The notes: generated by a model not told the origin, from the letters alone. A stretch of 64,000 nt of DNA from Henricia sp. BOLD:AAB3569 (GCA_037783545.1 JBBELK010000480.1:1869001-1933000), one strand, 5' to 3'; shown: positions 9,962 through 20,460, counted from the stretch's first letter. Numbers and translations are program-made.

Positions 9962-11239
9962 ATGTCTCACATCTTCGCCAAATTTCGTCCTCCGGCTCGC
10001 CTATCTCTGGATACAACCAGCGGAACGACACCCACTGCGTCCCAAATGCCCGGTCTAATTTTGGATCTAACTGTAAACGCGAGCTCGACTCCCGATGATT
10101 CGATTCTCACGACATCGCCACGTTCGGATGACCACGGAATCGATACCGGTATCGATACCGGTATCGATACTGATCTACCCGATGACCACGGCCCTCGAGT
10201 ACTATGGTGCGGCTCGCTTATCATTGTGATCATCTTCAGTGTAGTCGGTAACGGCATTTTGTCGGTAGTCGTATTCGGTAACTCGCGACTCCGCCGACCG
10301 TCGTACTACTTTCTCTTCAACTGCGCCTTAGCGGATTTTGTCCGTTCTTTGCTCTGTTATCCCTTCGTCATATCCGCCGTCATCTCCCGCAAGTGGATAT
10401 ACAGCAACTCGCTCTGTGAAATTTTGGCGTTCTTCAATGTGTACCTAACCTATGGGGTTTTGTACACGCTGTTTCTGATCAGTATTGAGCGCTACGTGGT
10501 ACTCCGGTTTCATAAATTCCACAGGCAGAAGCTTCGAGGTCCTGCGTGTTTGCTGTTGGTTCTCGCCGCTTGGGCTTTAGCCGTTTCCATGGCATTCCCG
10601 CCAGTTTTCAACGCTAGGACCTACTCCTTCATCGAGAGTGAAAATCAGTGCACGTTCAGGCATCGGGAATACAGATCCAACGAAACGCTGTGTTTTCTGT
10701 TATTCTTCGTAGCTACGATAGCGTTCACTCACTTCGCGTATTTCCGAGTTTTCATTTTCATGCGGGCACACCGCAAGATGCGACCGATGCAGTTTGTGCC
10801 GGCTGTCTCCAACAACTGGACTTTCTACGGGCCGGGTTCGACCGGGCAAGCCGCCGCAAATTGGTTCCTAGGCTACCGGCAGGGGCCCACGCCACCCCCT
10901 CTCATCGGCCTAGCCCCGCCCACTAGCGGCAACACAACATCTCTGTCCAAATCCGATTTCGAAAGAGAAGAGAAGTTTAGCAAGTTATCCCTTGTAATTT
11001 CTATCACCTACAGTGTCCTATGGCTGCCTTACACTATTCACTGTTTCTGGCAAGTGTTCCAGCCCGCCAATCCTCTCCCTCACAGCTTCGTATCTATAGC
11101 AACATGGATGACATTCTTCCAGACGTGCGTCAATCCCATTTTGTGTTTCGCGGTGAGCAAGGAATTCCGCCAGATCGCGCTGCGTCACGTTTTCGGCGCG
11201 TCCGCGTTCCAGCAGGACGGACATAACGTGCAGTTGTGA
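9962..11239 (+). CDS. SREB-family orphan G protein-coupled receptor (GPR27/GPR85/GPR173-like)
   Basis: A complete intronless frame of 425 residues. Seven hydrophobic helices lie at about 79-105, 114-140, 151-173, 195-216, 243-266, 341-364 and 374-398. Rhodopsin-class marks are visible: N97 (GNG), D125 (LADF), C152 and C230 for the extracellular disulfide, ERY at 176-178, W204, WLP at 354-356, and NP at 391-392 followed by IL and C instead of Y. Family assignment rests on three stretches typical of vertebrate SREBs: MAFPPV at 210-215 with TYSFI at 220-224, QCTF at 229-232, and a third intracellular loop at 278-312 containing NWTF, GPG, GQAAANW and GPTPPP. SREBs are orphan plasma-membrane receptors, most expressed in nervous tissue in vertebrates; ligand and coupling are unsettled. 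The N terminus (about 75 residues) is longer than in vertebrate members and contains three GIDT repeats (59-70). N39 and N240 are possible glycosylation sites. Start chosen because an in-frame stop lies three codons upstream; M29 is an alternative. Confidence 0.93.
   Translation: MSHIFAKFRPPARLSLDTTSGTTPTASQMPGLILDLTVNASSTPDDSILTTSPRSDDHGIDTGIDTGIDTDLPDDHGPRVLWCGSLIIVIIFSVVGNGILSVVVFGNSRLRRPSYYFLFNCALADFVRSLLCYPFVISAVISRKWIYSNSLCEILAFFNVYLTYGVLYTLFLISIERYVVLRFHKFHRQKLRGPACLLLVLAAWALAVSMAFPPVFNARTYSFIESENQCTFRHREYRSNETLCFLLFFVATIAFTHFAYFRVFIFMRAHRKMRPMQFVPAVSNNWTFYGPGSTGQAAANWFLGYRQGPTPPPLIGLAPPTSGNTTSLSKSDFEREEKFSKLSLVISITYSVLWLPYTIHCFWQVFQPANPLPHSFVSIATWMTFFQTCVNPILCFAVSKEFRQIALRHVFGASAFQQDGHNVQL
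10138..10171. repeat. 12-bp in-frame tandem repeat in the receptor N terminus
   Basis: The unit GGTATCGATACC is repeated so that the DNA is a near-perfect palindrome alternating ATCGAT and ACCGGT. It encodes GIDT three times. Length variation here would add or remove whole four-residue units without breaking the frame. Confidence 0.85.
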
Positions 11240-11670
11240 CGCAGGCTGTGATGAGTTACCACCGTGTAGACGAAGCTAACTGAACTACACGATGGTGGCT
11301 TGTTTTTCGCATTCCAGTTTAACTAGGTAAACTATTAACTAGTAACGTTGTGGCTGAGTTCATTTGAGACGCAATCTTGTTAAATATTACTCTATAGCCA
11401 CTTTTTTTGTACGTCCCGTAATGTGCTTTAAAAGCAAACGCTAATACACAAGAACGTGTACACAATTCTTATTTATTAACTCAAGTGTCGAAATCGCCTC
11501 AATTTCTTTTGTGTGATGTTATATTGCGCCTGACACAAAACGTGCAATCCTAAATGTTTGCTTTTCTTATCATTTTGTAGTCACGTGAATAGGCTACCAC
11601 CCAAGTTCTTTTTGACCACATTTTTTACCAAAACCAACGAAAAAGTATTAACATTATTAGTTATGTACAT
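11240..11670 (+). other. Probable 3' untranslated and downstream region of the receptor
   Basis: Follows the TGA at 11237-11239. No AATAAA is seen before the transposon at 11671; the first on this strand is at about 12077, after that element. Whether the transposon lies inside the transcript is undecided. Confidence 0.35.
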
Positions 11671-12027
11671 TATAAGGCCCATTGTATCATTTGCAATGAC
11701 CCAATTTTGTTTTTCATGAGTTAACAAGAAAAACCTTACTCAAAGTGTTGATAGCAATGGTAACAAACACCACATCAATTTATTTCCGTTCAAAATGGTA
11801 TTTCATGGCATGCTGGAAATTGACAACCGAAGGTGGTTTTCTTTTACCATTCACGTGTACACGAAATCCATATATAGATTTTCAAGGTTTTCTGAAGCAT
11901 TGACGCATCTATGTAGCTAAAATTTCTTCAGGCTAGTTTACCAACATTCTACCTTAGATATGTTACACTCTTATTCCACGAATCTGTAAAAAGTTATATC
12001 TTGCAAATGATACATAGGGCCTTTTAA
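11671..12027. mobile_element. Family C element, complete copy
   Basis: Inverted ends AAGGCCCATTGTATCATTTG and CAAATGATACATAGGGCCTT are present, with TTAA at the right border. Interior blocks GATAGCAATGGTAACAAACA, AATTGACAACCGAAGG and AAGGTTTTCTGAAGCATTGA recur across the window in the same order. About 357 bp, no coding capacity, lies about 430 bp after the receptor stop codon. Confidence 0.85.
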
Positions 12028-12110
12028 AGAACTATTTTGTTGTTCTGATATTGTGTACTGGTTAAGGCTGGTCGGAAATAAAATGGACCTTCAGAGAAAT
12101 CATTCATACT

Positions 12111-12480
12111 TTAAGATAGTATACATGATTGGTAAACTGTTACAAATAGTTTTAACCCCCTGTGTGATTGAAGATATGCATGATTAGAACCAACCTGAGC
12201 AAAAACCAGCTCCGTACTTCGTCTAACTTTTGAGAAAACAGTCAAAAAAAGGTTTGCAGTCATTTCGCCCCAAAACCACTTCGCCCTGAACCACGGCCTG
12301 TGCACGAAGTGGTTTTGGGGCGAAGTGGCATTTGGGCGATGTAGTGTTTGGACGAATTAATTTGGGGCGAAATGACACTCGGGCGAAGTGGTTTGGGGCG
12401 AAATGGCACTTGGGCGAAATAGTTATGGGGCGAATTGAATTTCTGATTTTCGAGATACCAATGATGTATACTGCCTTTAA
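12111..12480. mobile_element. Family B element with GGGCGAAGTGG minisatellite, copy 1
   Basis: TTAA at both borders. Inverted ends around TAGTATACATGATTGGTA. The centre is a string of about ten 15-18 bp units of the form GGGGCGAAGTGGTTTT in both orientations around TTCGTGCACAGGCCG or its equivalent. Outside this, AAACAGTCAAAAAAAGGTT and CCCTGTGTGATTGAAGATAT are conserved in copies 2 and 3. Open frames through it (Lys-Pro-Phe-rich) are by-products of the repeat. Confidence 0.85.
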
Positions 12481-12565
12481 GCAAAATGGGAACAATAGCA
12501 TGTTCATTTTAATAATTTGTTCATAATTAATGATTACATGTATCAGCATGTATTATTGTGAACGT

Positions 12566-13311
12566 TTAAAGTCCCAATACATCATTTGCAGCGACTCAAA
12601 TTTTTACTTCACGCAATGGTAACAAACACCCCAGAGCGTGATCCAATTCCGTCCCTCACATGGAAATCAAGAGACAAATGCCTTTCCTAAATCAATACAA
12701 CAAATGAAAACTAAAGTGAACCTGTATGTCTACCTGCTACTGATGTTAATACACACACTGCAGTTTATCAAATGTTGAAATTGACTTTACAGTTTTATGC
12801 TGAGGTTGTTTTTATGCGTGAGGGACGGACAATCAATACAATTGACAAAAAGTACCATTTGTTTACATGCATTTTCAACTATTTCTTGATAATGTGATGG
12901 CACAGTGTGCCCCAAAACAGCCAAATTTATTATGTTAATATTTTTAATATGATTGTAAAATATGGACATTTCTTTACTGTTTGAGGTATTATTTTGATTA
13001 ATTTAGGAAATTGACATTTTTATCCAGTGTTTACCAGTTTTGGATCACGCTCCACATGATTTTTTCCTGTGAAAATGGTACTGTGGGAGAAATTTGTGTG
13101 TTTTTTTTAAAATCACATGCACACGGCTTTTTAACCCTTCATTCAACCCAAAAACCATGCATGGATTTTTAAGGTTTTTTGAAGTATTACTGCATCTATT
13201 ATGTAACTAACATTTCTACAAGGCAGTTTATCAACATTATTCTTTAGTTATGTACTGCTGTTGTTCCTAGAAATCGTACAAATTTATCTGCAAGTGATAT
13301 AAAGCCTTTAG
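12566..13311. mobile_element. Family C element, longer copy
   Basis: Begins TTAAAGTCCCAATACATCAT and ends with CAAGTGATATAAAGCCTTTA. Twice the usual length because of an extra internal stretch at about 12700-13030. Contains the AACATTATTCTTTAGTTATG block seen at 47990 and 54955. Confidence 0.75.
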
Positions 13312-13933
13312 GCCTAAGCAAACATTTTAACAACAGTTTTATAGAATGTAGTCAGGGAATTTTGCTAAAACCTGGGAACTAAATCCTTACCAAATAATTT
13401 CTTCGCCAATGTGTTAGTGAAGGTGTCTACTAACACCTCTTAAAAAGTTGAAATTCAATTCCCCTAGGAAACCACGTGACAGCTTCTAAAAGTTTTACCT
13501 TAAAAATACAGTACATACAACAGCCGTTGACAAAGCGCCCATTTGTTTTGAATGGTGTGCGCCTAAGCAGACGACTGTTTTGTGTTTCATACTGGCGCAA
13601 ATACAGGCAGCGCTGTGATTTAATTGGATTCTGGTGCTGCTCCTGTGGTTTTCTGTGGTTCTGAATCGAATTCTGAGGTTTTTAAAATGATGAAAGGTCA
13701 GGGTCACGTGACTAAGCTGAGAATCGGGGCCATTCCCAAGATGGCCGCCATTGAAATTTGCAGGTGCCAGGCGTAGGCCGTGTCAGGTGTAGGTTTTCCA
13801 TGGTGCTGAATCCAATTCCGAGGTTTTTATAACGATGAAAGTTCGGAGGATCAGGGTCATTTCCAGGAACTTGCCTTTTTACCCAGGCCCAGCGTGCACC
13901 ACCTGAAAACAGCCCGATTTGTCAGGTAGGCCT

Positions 13934-14087
13934 ACAGACCGTATCGAATAGCCGCCATTTCGTTTTCGTGGGGCACCTTTTGTTACTTAAACCGTTCAAC
14001 AATGGAAGCACAATATGTGCAATCATGCATGTCCTCAAGGAACAAAGAAACTGCCCCACAGAATCGCGGCTATTCAAAATGGTCTAT
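13934..14087. mobile_element. Family G element, complete copy
   Basis: Ends AGACCGTATCGAATAGCCG and its complement are flanked by TA, as in Tc1/mariner-type insertions. The interior has TTCAACAATGGAAGCACAAT and CATGCATGTCCTCAAGGAAC. 154 bp, no coding capacity. Confidence 0.85.
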
Positions 14088-14274
14088 AGCGCGAAGGCGG
14101 GACTGTAGTAGCATTTATGCAAATATAATAATTTAGTGCAAGTCTATTACGCAACTGGTCTATCATTGGCACCGAGTGGCACTAAACGTCCCCGAAATGT
14201 ACCACACACACTTTCTTAACAATGTGAACATGATCAGAGGCTAAATATTCTTACAAAAGTTGAAGTTTTGCCTT

Positions 14275-14435
14275 CGGAATTGCTTGGTAATTTCTGGAAT
14301 CGGCAAGCTACCACTCATATAATCGAATATAATAAATGAAAGGAATCGATACCTCAAACATCTGGAATCGCGATTACGATTTCTAAAGTGGGATAGATTC
14401 TACCGATTCCGGCGCCGAATCGCCCAAGCCCAGTA
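14275..14435. repeat. GGAATCGATTCC-rich family R
   Basis: Repeated GAATCG, GGAATCG and CGATTCC words end in GAATCGCCCAAGCCC. A second copy at 34650-34966 ends GGAATCGCTCAAGCC. Probably a short dispersed element with internal amplification. Confidence 0.5.
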
Positions 14436-14455
14436 TTATAATGACGTGGGGGTGT

Positions 14456-14849
14456 TACTGTTATGTCCGAGCGGTCTAGCGCGTCGAACTCAAGTTCCTG
14501 TGCCAGTACTAGAATGTGGATTCGATTCCGGGCCGTGACGGGTTGTGGCAATTGTGCTCTTGAGCAAGGCACTTAATCACAATTGTTCCGTCCTTCGGAA
14601 GGGATGTAAAGCCGTTGGTCCAGTGTGTTACATGTAACGCACTTTAAAGATCCCAGAGCATTCTTTCGTGAAGAGCAAGGGGAGGGATTCCTCGGTGTCT
14701 CTGGCCGTTTCTAATTCAACTTAGAAGTTGATAGTTATTCGAATATCTATATTAATTGATATCTATGTTAATTGATATCTATGTTAATTGATCCCATTCC
14801 TGTAATTGGCGGTTCTTCCGCTGTTGGATGTGGTGAATAAATAAATAAC
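14456..14849 (+). mobile_element. tRNA-Leu-derived SINE
   Basis: The head (about 14456-14540) has an A box GTCCGAGCGGTCTAGCGCG, a Leu-CAA-like anticodon region GAACTCAAGTTC, a long variable arm and a B box GGATTCGATTCC. The body holds CTCTTGAGCAAGGCACTTAA, CCTTCGGAAGGGATGTAAAG and GATCCCAGAGCATTCTTTCG. The tail has three TATCTATGTTAATTGA units and ends in AATAAATAAATAA. Reverse-oriented relatives are at 48124-49000. Such SINEs need a LINE reverse transcriptase, not seen here. Confidence 0.8.
14745..14791. repeat. 16-bp tandem repeat in SINE tail
   Basis: The unit TATCTATGTTAATTGA is repeated about three times (first unit has a one-base change). Confidence 0.8.
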
Positions 14850-15739
14850 AGAGCCTTTCAACCGACAGCCATGCATGCGAGGGACTGAAGCTGCGTTCGA
14901 CATCAGCAGCGTAAATACGGGGGGTCAGATTCCCCACTCCAACACCCCCCCTCCCCCCGCCCACGGAAAATCCTGTATTGCCCTGAAAAAGGCAAGGAAA
15001 AGTGGAAAATAAAGGTTTTTTTTTATAACGATAGGGCCTATACCTACCTGTAACTGACTGGATGTCTGCTGATAGTGCTGTATGCCCTGATTATACATGC
15101 CCCTCCCCCTCGCCCCTCCCCCTCGCTAAAAAGCAATGCACCCATGTGCACCTTCCACCCCCACCTCCGCCCCCACCCCCCTTCCCCAGTGAAAACAATC
15201 CTGGCTACGCTGCTGTTCCACATACGCGAAAGTTTGCAAACGTTGGCCAAGAAGGGTGCCCGACTTTTCATAGACGAGTTTCCAAAAGTACTGTAACCAG
15301 TAGCGAACGTCGGCAGCACATGGTTAAATCAGATTTATCTCTAGGTCTCTGGTTAAATGGAACGCAGCCAGGGTTCTCCCATTCAAATTATGTGACACTA
15401 TTTTTGCAATCCCATGGCCAAAGAACTACACACAACGCTGTCGGCATTTGCGCGAGATGAAACACAAAACAGCCGTCTGACCCAGCGTATACGCTATTCA
15501 AAACAAATGGGCACTTTGCGTTTGCCAACGGCTGTTGTCTGATGTACTGCATTTTTAAGTTTTTACATTTTTAAGTCTGTACTGCATTTTTAAGAAGCTG
15601 TCCCGGGCTTTCCTAGGGGAATTGAATTTCAACTTTTTAAGGGGTGTTAGTAGACACCTTCAGTAACAAATTGGTGAAGAAATTATTTGGTAAGGATTTA
15701 GTTCCCAGATTTGCCAAATATCGGAAAAAATTCCCTGAC

Positions 15740-17505
15740 TAATGATCATTAATTATACTCAGACATCAGGATTTTAACAGCGTATTGGTTACAAATTATC
15801 ATTTTTCTAGTGAAACAATGCATTAATTTTGTAACGTTGATGTTCTTCGCAATTTTGATGTAAGGTTCTTTAAGAATGTATAATATGTGCGATAAAATGT
15901 GACGCCATTTTGGTATACTCTTAAGGCAATACACTGCACCTTATAGTTGACAAAGAATATAGGCACTGTTGAATAAAATTTGGCATTTTATGAAGAAAAA
16001 AAAATCGTCAATGGCTCTTTACTTAGAAAATGAATTTGCGTGCAAGATGCTGGTATTTTCATGTTCGTAAGAATGTCACATAAACTGTTTAGCAGATTTA
16101 GTATTTCATTATGGCGCCTGTGACGTAGAAGAGGGAAAAACTACCATACACATTCGCCATAGTTGAGACTCCATGCATGTCTATGGAGCATGACATAAAA
16201 AAAGTGTTTTCAAAGAAAAACTAGATTTGTTTTTCATTGCTAAAATCATGTTTCCTAACTAAATGTACACTTTCTGGGGGAATTATCAGGTCATATTAGG
16301 AGAATTAGTGGCGAAGGTGTACAGTATGTATATGAAGGAATTTCAAATTACTATCAAAAACGAGACTCTCTGTGCTTTATATTCTTTTGTGATAACATTT
16401 GCAAAAAAAAAGGCGCGTGACGCATATTACATGCTCAGCATCTAAAACGACTATAGGCTGCCAGTGCGTGCTCATTTGGAATTTGTCAATGAAAAAGGTC
16501 TTTACTAGGTCGAATGACCCACTTTCCCCACTAATGTTGGCAAAAAGCAATCACGATTCATTTGTTCGCAAACAAAACGGACGCTTCGCCTTCGTAAAAC
16601 CGAAGAAAACCTGAAATGAAATGCTAATCCGTTATCCGAATTCACGCATTCTTGAAATTTTGCAAGATGTTAATTTTGTGTAGTCCGTTTTCCCTTGTCT
16701 TAAACATTTTAATTATTATACTTTAAATATAAAACTGATTTTAATTTTAAAAACTGAACGATATTCATCATGAAAAAAATGCAGTTTGATGCATGCGGTG
16801 TTTCAAAATAACGCGAAATATCTATCAACCAGAATGTTAACATTTTAAGTAACTTTAAATAACCATATCTCTACAGATTTTAAATCAATTTACACCAAAT
16901 CTTCTGAGAAGTTGCTTTGTTTTAAGTATTTTCCATCGGGGTCATCATTTTTTTTCCAGATAATAGATATCAAAGTGACAAATCAGCAAAATTAATGTTG
17001 TGCATGGGACATTCTGGTTGCTCGAAAAGTGTTACGCACGGGACACGTGTGTACATTTATTTTCAAAACGAAATTTCTAGAATGACATTCGTGGGTACAC
17101 ATAAGCTTGGCAAAGCCCAACATACAAGAAATAACTGACAGTTATTGCTAAACAGCCTGTTAAAGGGCACGGACTTGAAATTTCACTTTATTTTTAAACA
17201 CCCCATAATATTTAGGCACGTCTGACGCGTAATATCCACGTATACCTATACAAGGAAACGCTGTGATATGAGCAATGCGCCACTCCGACTATCTTGTTTT
17301 GCATTGAATTAAGCAGACATTATGTGTGTTTTACAGCTTCGTGGGTTGTATTGTTCCCACGGGAGACAATTTCCATTAATGAGAAAGCTTTCCTGCGTCT
17401 GGCAGACATTTCCTGAAAAAACGACGATAGTCCTCGAGATTTAAGAGACACGGAGCCCATTTGTTAATGTTATTGTATGGTTCGTCCCGATTTCATTCCA
17501 AATCG
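15740..17505. other. No gene recognised
   Basis: AT-rich DNA with a few simple tracts. TTAAAGGGCACGGACTTGAA at about 17159-17178 looks like another TTAA-type element end, but I cannot find its partner. Short frames only. Confidence 0.5.
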
Positions 17506-17509
17506 CCAT

Positions 17510-17727
17510 AAATTGCATAATGGCTGGTGCCCTGAATTATTCACGTTCAAATGGAGGTGCAGTTTAGAAAGTAACATACTATGCTATTGTTGCTACGTTG
17601 TGCACGCCATTGCCTAGCAACCAACAGTCTGCTTGATTTATGCCGCGTGCACTACGTGCCAACGAAATGTTAGTCTGGTCAAATGGATACTAAGCGTGCA
17701 TGTGAAAGCGTCAGTACATCAGACCAT
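17510..17727 (+). mobile_element. Family E element, truncated copy
   Basis: Shares AATGGCTGGTGCCC, GGTGCAGTTTAGAAAGT, CATTGCCTAGCAACCAACAG and CTGGTCAAATGGATACTAAG with fuller copies at 44886, 46367 and 54245. The right terminus is replaced by the next element. Confidence 0.65.
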
Positions 17728-18360
17728 CGATATACATGTATATATACACTGGATGAAGCAAAGACGTCTAAAATTGAAGTCACCATCCGCCATTGTACCC
17801 CACCAATTGCAATGCATTGCCTAGACTGGTCATACTGTCGTCACTATACACCAATCCGGTAATAAGGTCTTCTTCCCTGTACATCCGCTATAGCTGGGGG
17901 CTTCCACTGAATGAACTGTATGTTTTTGTTGTTGCTGAAGCTGCATTTGTTTACTTCGAACAAGTTGCGCGTCTTTGTAGGGTTGTGTGCGCGCGAAGGC
18001 GGGCGCGTCGCGTGTACGCAAAGGCGGGCGCGTCGCGTATACGCGAAGGAGGCTCGTTCGTGCATGTATATAATGGATGAGCGCTTTTCGTTCTAACAGC
18101 AACACAAAACGCACAGCCCATGCACTGGACGCCCCCCAGCTATGGCGGATATGCAGGGAGGAGATATTAGTTACCGGATTGGTGTATATTCTACATCATG
18201 GTCTACATGTGTTAAGTGGAATGTAAGCGATGGCATGGACCGGGGAGCAGTCTATAGGCCAAGCATTGTTCGTGAGGTACAATGGCGGCCGGCGCATGGC
18301 TTTAATTCTCGTATAGCCATGCTATTGCATACTTCATCCAGTGTATATATATCGATGCAT
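17728..18360. mobile_element. Family J long inverted-repeat element
   Basis: Left arm 17728-17903 and right arm 18131-18360 are diverged inverted copies: ATACACTGGATGAAG, CCGCCATTGTACC, TACACCAATCCGGTAA and CCGCTATAGCTGGGGG are matched in reverse on the other side. The centre is GC-rich and holds a 25-bp tandem repeat. A shorter relative is at 59270-59425. Confidence 0.65.
17993..18050. repeat. 25-bp GC-rich tandem repeat
   Basis: GCGAAGGCGGGCGCGTCGCG plus TGTAC, then the same with two changes, then a partial third unit. It gives the GC- and CpG-rich core of the surrounding element. Confidence 0.85.
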
Positions 18361-18979
18361 CAGACGCTATTCATGCGATCGCGAAGCGAGCTAAAGTTAG
18401 TGCCTGATCTGACGTCATAGAGATAAGTTAACATTAGTATAAAGACTAATATGCGTGTATATTACACGTTAACAGCATTGGTATATACACTGTAATGTGT
18501 TCTGTTAACTGATTTCAGGGGCAATTTAATTAAAGCATGATATTTTATATTTTCTGGCTACAGGGATACATTGCTGAACGTCAATGTTATTTCTTTATGG
18601 GAAATTTACTTCGAGCAACAACTATCCGCAATGCATAATGCAGCTCCAAGCAAAATATTTGCGGACGTTTAAAACTATACATGTAGGCCTTCAACCCGGA
18701 AAAAGGAAGTCGTGTTCGGCGACATATAAATGACCCATGAAATATAATTATTTATCAGTTTAATGCATGCTAGGTAATTGTTCTTCTCAATTACAATCAT
18801 CGAAACTAACTCCAAAACTTCTTTTTATGGTGCTGTTTTTTGTTTTATGCTATAATTTTAATATTCATGACAACAGAAGGCATATTTGTGGCACGGTTGC
18901 CATTTCATGTACAAGTAATACACGTTTCTTGGTTTCAGTCAAGACAAACAGGGGAGGGGGGAGAACTGCGACAATTTGC
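18361..18979. other. No gene recognised
   Basis: AT-rich DNA with short frames only; no repeat family assigned. Confidence 0.5.
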
Positions 18980-19165
18980 CATATACAGCACGATGTGACA
19001 GAGGGTACTACAGCGCAACCCCTTCCATTGTTCCCACATTGTGTCTCAAACATCCAAGGAATTTTAAAGATTTTTTTCAGGTTTTACTGGGATTGGTGCG
19101 TTAACAAAAGGTTGAAGTATAGGGTAATATGGGAAGTCCCTTTGTCACGTATTATGCCGTGTATA
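18980..19165. mobile_element. Family F element, copy 2
   Basis: Left end CAGCACGATGTGACAGAGGG and a diverged right end (CCCTTTGTCACGTATTATGC) enclose the conserved TTGTGTCTCAAACATCCAAG and GGTGCGTTAACAAAAGG blocks. More diverged than copy 1. Confidence 0.75.
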
Positions 19166-19169
19166 CACA

Positions 19170-19985
19170 CAGCAGTAAATAATGGCCCGTAAAATTTACG
19201 GTCGAAATGCGTGCAGTGAGTTGCCACCTTTTTATACCGTAATTTTAACGGTTATTCCGTTAATTCTTTAACAGTTGTCCCATTAAATTTTACGTTATTT
19301 CCGTAATTTTACGGTACTTTCCCCGGTGCTCTCTCTAATTACCCCTCATGTAAGGTCTGTGACTTGACACTAAATTAACTACCATACATCAGTAGCGACT
19401 TCTATTTATGCTCCGTGTATGCCTACATCGTGTAGCCCACGGTTGAAGTCAGAAGTTTACACATGTACACCACTACCATCATCACCCAAAATGGTAAACA
19501 GGACTACCCGAACAATAATTACAAGGTGTAGGCCTACAAGCTATGTTTTAAGTACTGCAAGCATGTGAGGAATTCCACAAAATCAAGAATTTAGTAAAGA
19601 CTGTTACAAAAATGGTGTAAGCACATGTATTTTAACACTTGGTTGCATACAGTTGTATTTATACTTTTGACTTCAACTGTATACTACAATTAAATTTACT
19701 ACAGTCGCTCATCTGTCACCAGCTTAAGTTAACTTGTAGCCAGCAACTGTACATTTTGCCCCTTTTCCAAGCAAAAACTCAATTACAAAAAGCAGAAGAA
19801 CTAAAAACTGAAGAAAATCAACATTTACACGGGAAATCTCTTCAGTTACGCGCAATCCCACAATGCAATGTAAAAGGATTGTTACGGGTTCGGCCGTAAA
19901 AATTCATTAACGGGCACTTCTAATAAAAATGTACATACTTTCTACCGTAAAAAAATTGTATATTTTTACAGTGCTATTTACCACA
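19170..19985. mobile_element. Element rich in CCGTAAAATTTACGG, split by a Tc1-like insertion
   Basis: Left part 19170-19320 has GTAAATAATGGCCCGTAAAA and repeated CCGTAA(A/T)TTTTACGG words; the right part 19870-19985 resumes with GGCCGTAAAAATTC and ends near TTTTTACAGTGCTATTTAC. The Tc1-like element 19440-19680 sits between them. Borders are approximate. Confidence 0.45.
19440..19680. mobile_element. Tc1-like short element with Sleeping Beauty-type ends, copy 1
   Basis: Ends GTTGAAGTCAGAAGTTTACA and TACTTTTGACTTCAACTG are inverted and closely resemble the outer ends of salmonid-type Tc1 elements (CAGTTGAAGTCGGAAGTTTA). The interior (AAAATGGTAAACAGGACTAC, TAAGTACTGCAAGCATGTG) matches copy 2 at 42524. 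About 240 bp, no transposase. Right end is followed by TA. Confidence 0.8.
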
Positions 19986-20460
19986 AACCCAGTTTGAATG
20001 TCAACATTTGTTTAATTCCTTTACGTTTCACTGGGTTCCTAAAGGACGTCATCACATAAACAGCGCCCTCTCTTGGCAAATAAAATTGAAAAGTAAAAAA
20101 GCTGCTTCTTTCTGCGTCAAACAAAAATTAGCACTTGCATATATTACACAAAAGGAGCTATTGAGTGACCATTTCAGGGGGGAGCCCTTTAAGCTACGGA
20201 CTTGCAAAACACACTTGACTCCTTAACACCGGACACGGAGTCTTTTCCTGTCCTCCGGGGCAGTTAGTAGAGTCAAATGAAGTTATACAAACACGGAAGC
20301 AAATTGTATTACTGTGTCCCCTGAATCCGTTCTGTAAAATGTAACTTGCTGGTCGGAAAGGTGCCCGACTATTTTTTGCGTTCCAGGCCTCGTTTTCGTT
20401 TTTGGCTTTTTTTTCGAATCGAAAATGGGGTTTGCAGATTTTCGTCCTTCTCGTACCATT

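Larger units (their letters stand above)
13351..15739. mobile_element. 2.4-kb element with long inverted arms and TA borders
   Basis: Left arm 13351-13618 and right arm 15432-15739 are inverted copies sharing, from the outside in, GTCAGGGAATTTT, TTACCAAATAATTTCTTC, GGTGTCTACTAACACC, GAAATTCAATTCCCCTAGG, AACAGCCG and CCATTTGTTTTGAAT. Both outer ends are flanked by TA. The interior is not a transposase gene; it holds a family G element, a GGAATCGATTCC-rich block and a tRNA-Leu-derived SINE. It may be one foldback-type element loaded with later insertions, or two solo elements that happen to be inverted. Confidence 0.6.

Noticed and set aside
9967..10257. 96-codon minus frame opposite the receptor N terminus
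   Set aside because: It is the mirror of the receptor coding region; the repeated SIPV is the reverse reading of the GIDT repeat.
10648..11226. Further open frames inside the receptor (plus and minus)
   Set aside because: They are out-of-frame shadows of a clear GPCR coding region with high GC and few stops.
12223..12549. 108-codon and overlapping frames rich in Lys, Pro and Phe
   Set aside because: They are produced by the family B minisatellite and recur in all copies on both strands; no protein role is supported.
15062..15460. 132-codon proline-rich plus frame
   Set aside because: It reads through C-rich simple sequence and then one arm of the long inverted repeat element; no start context or domain.
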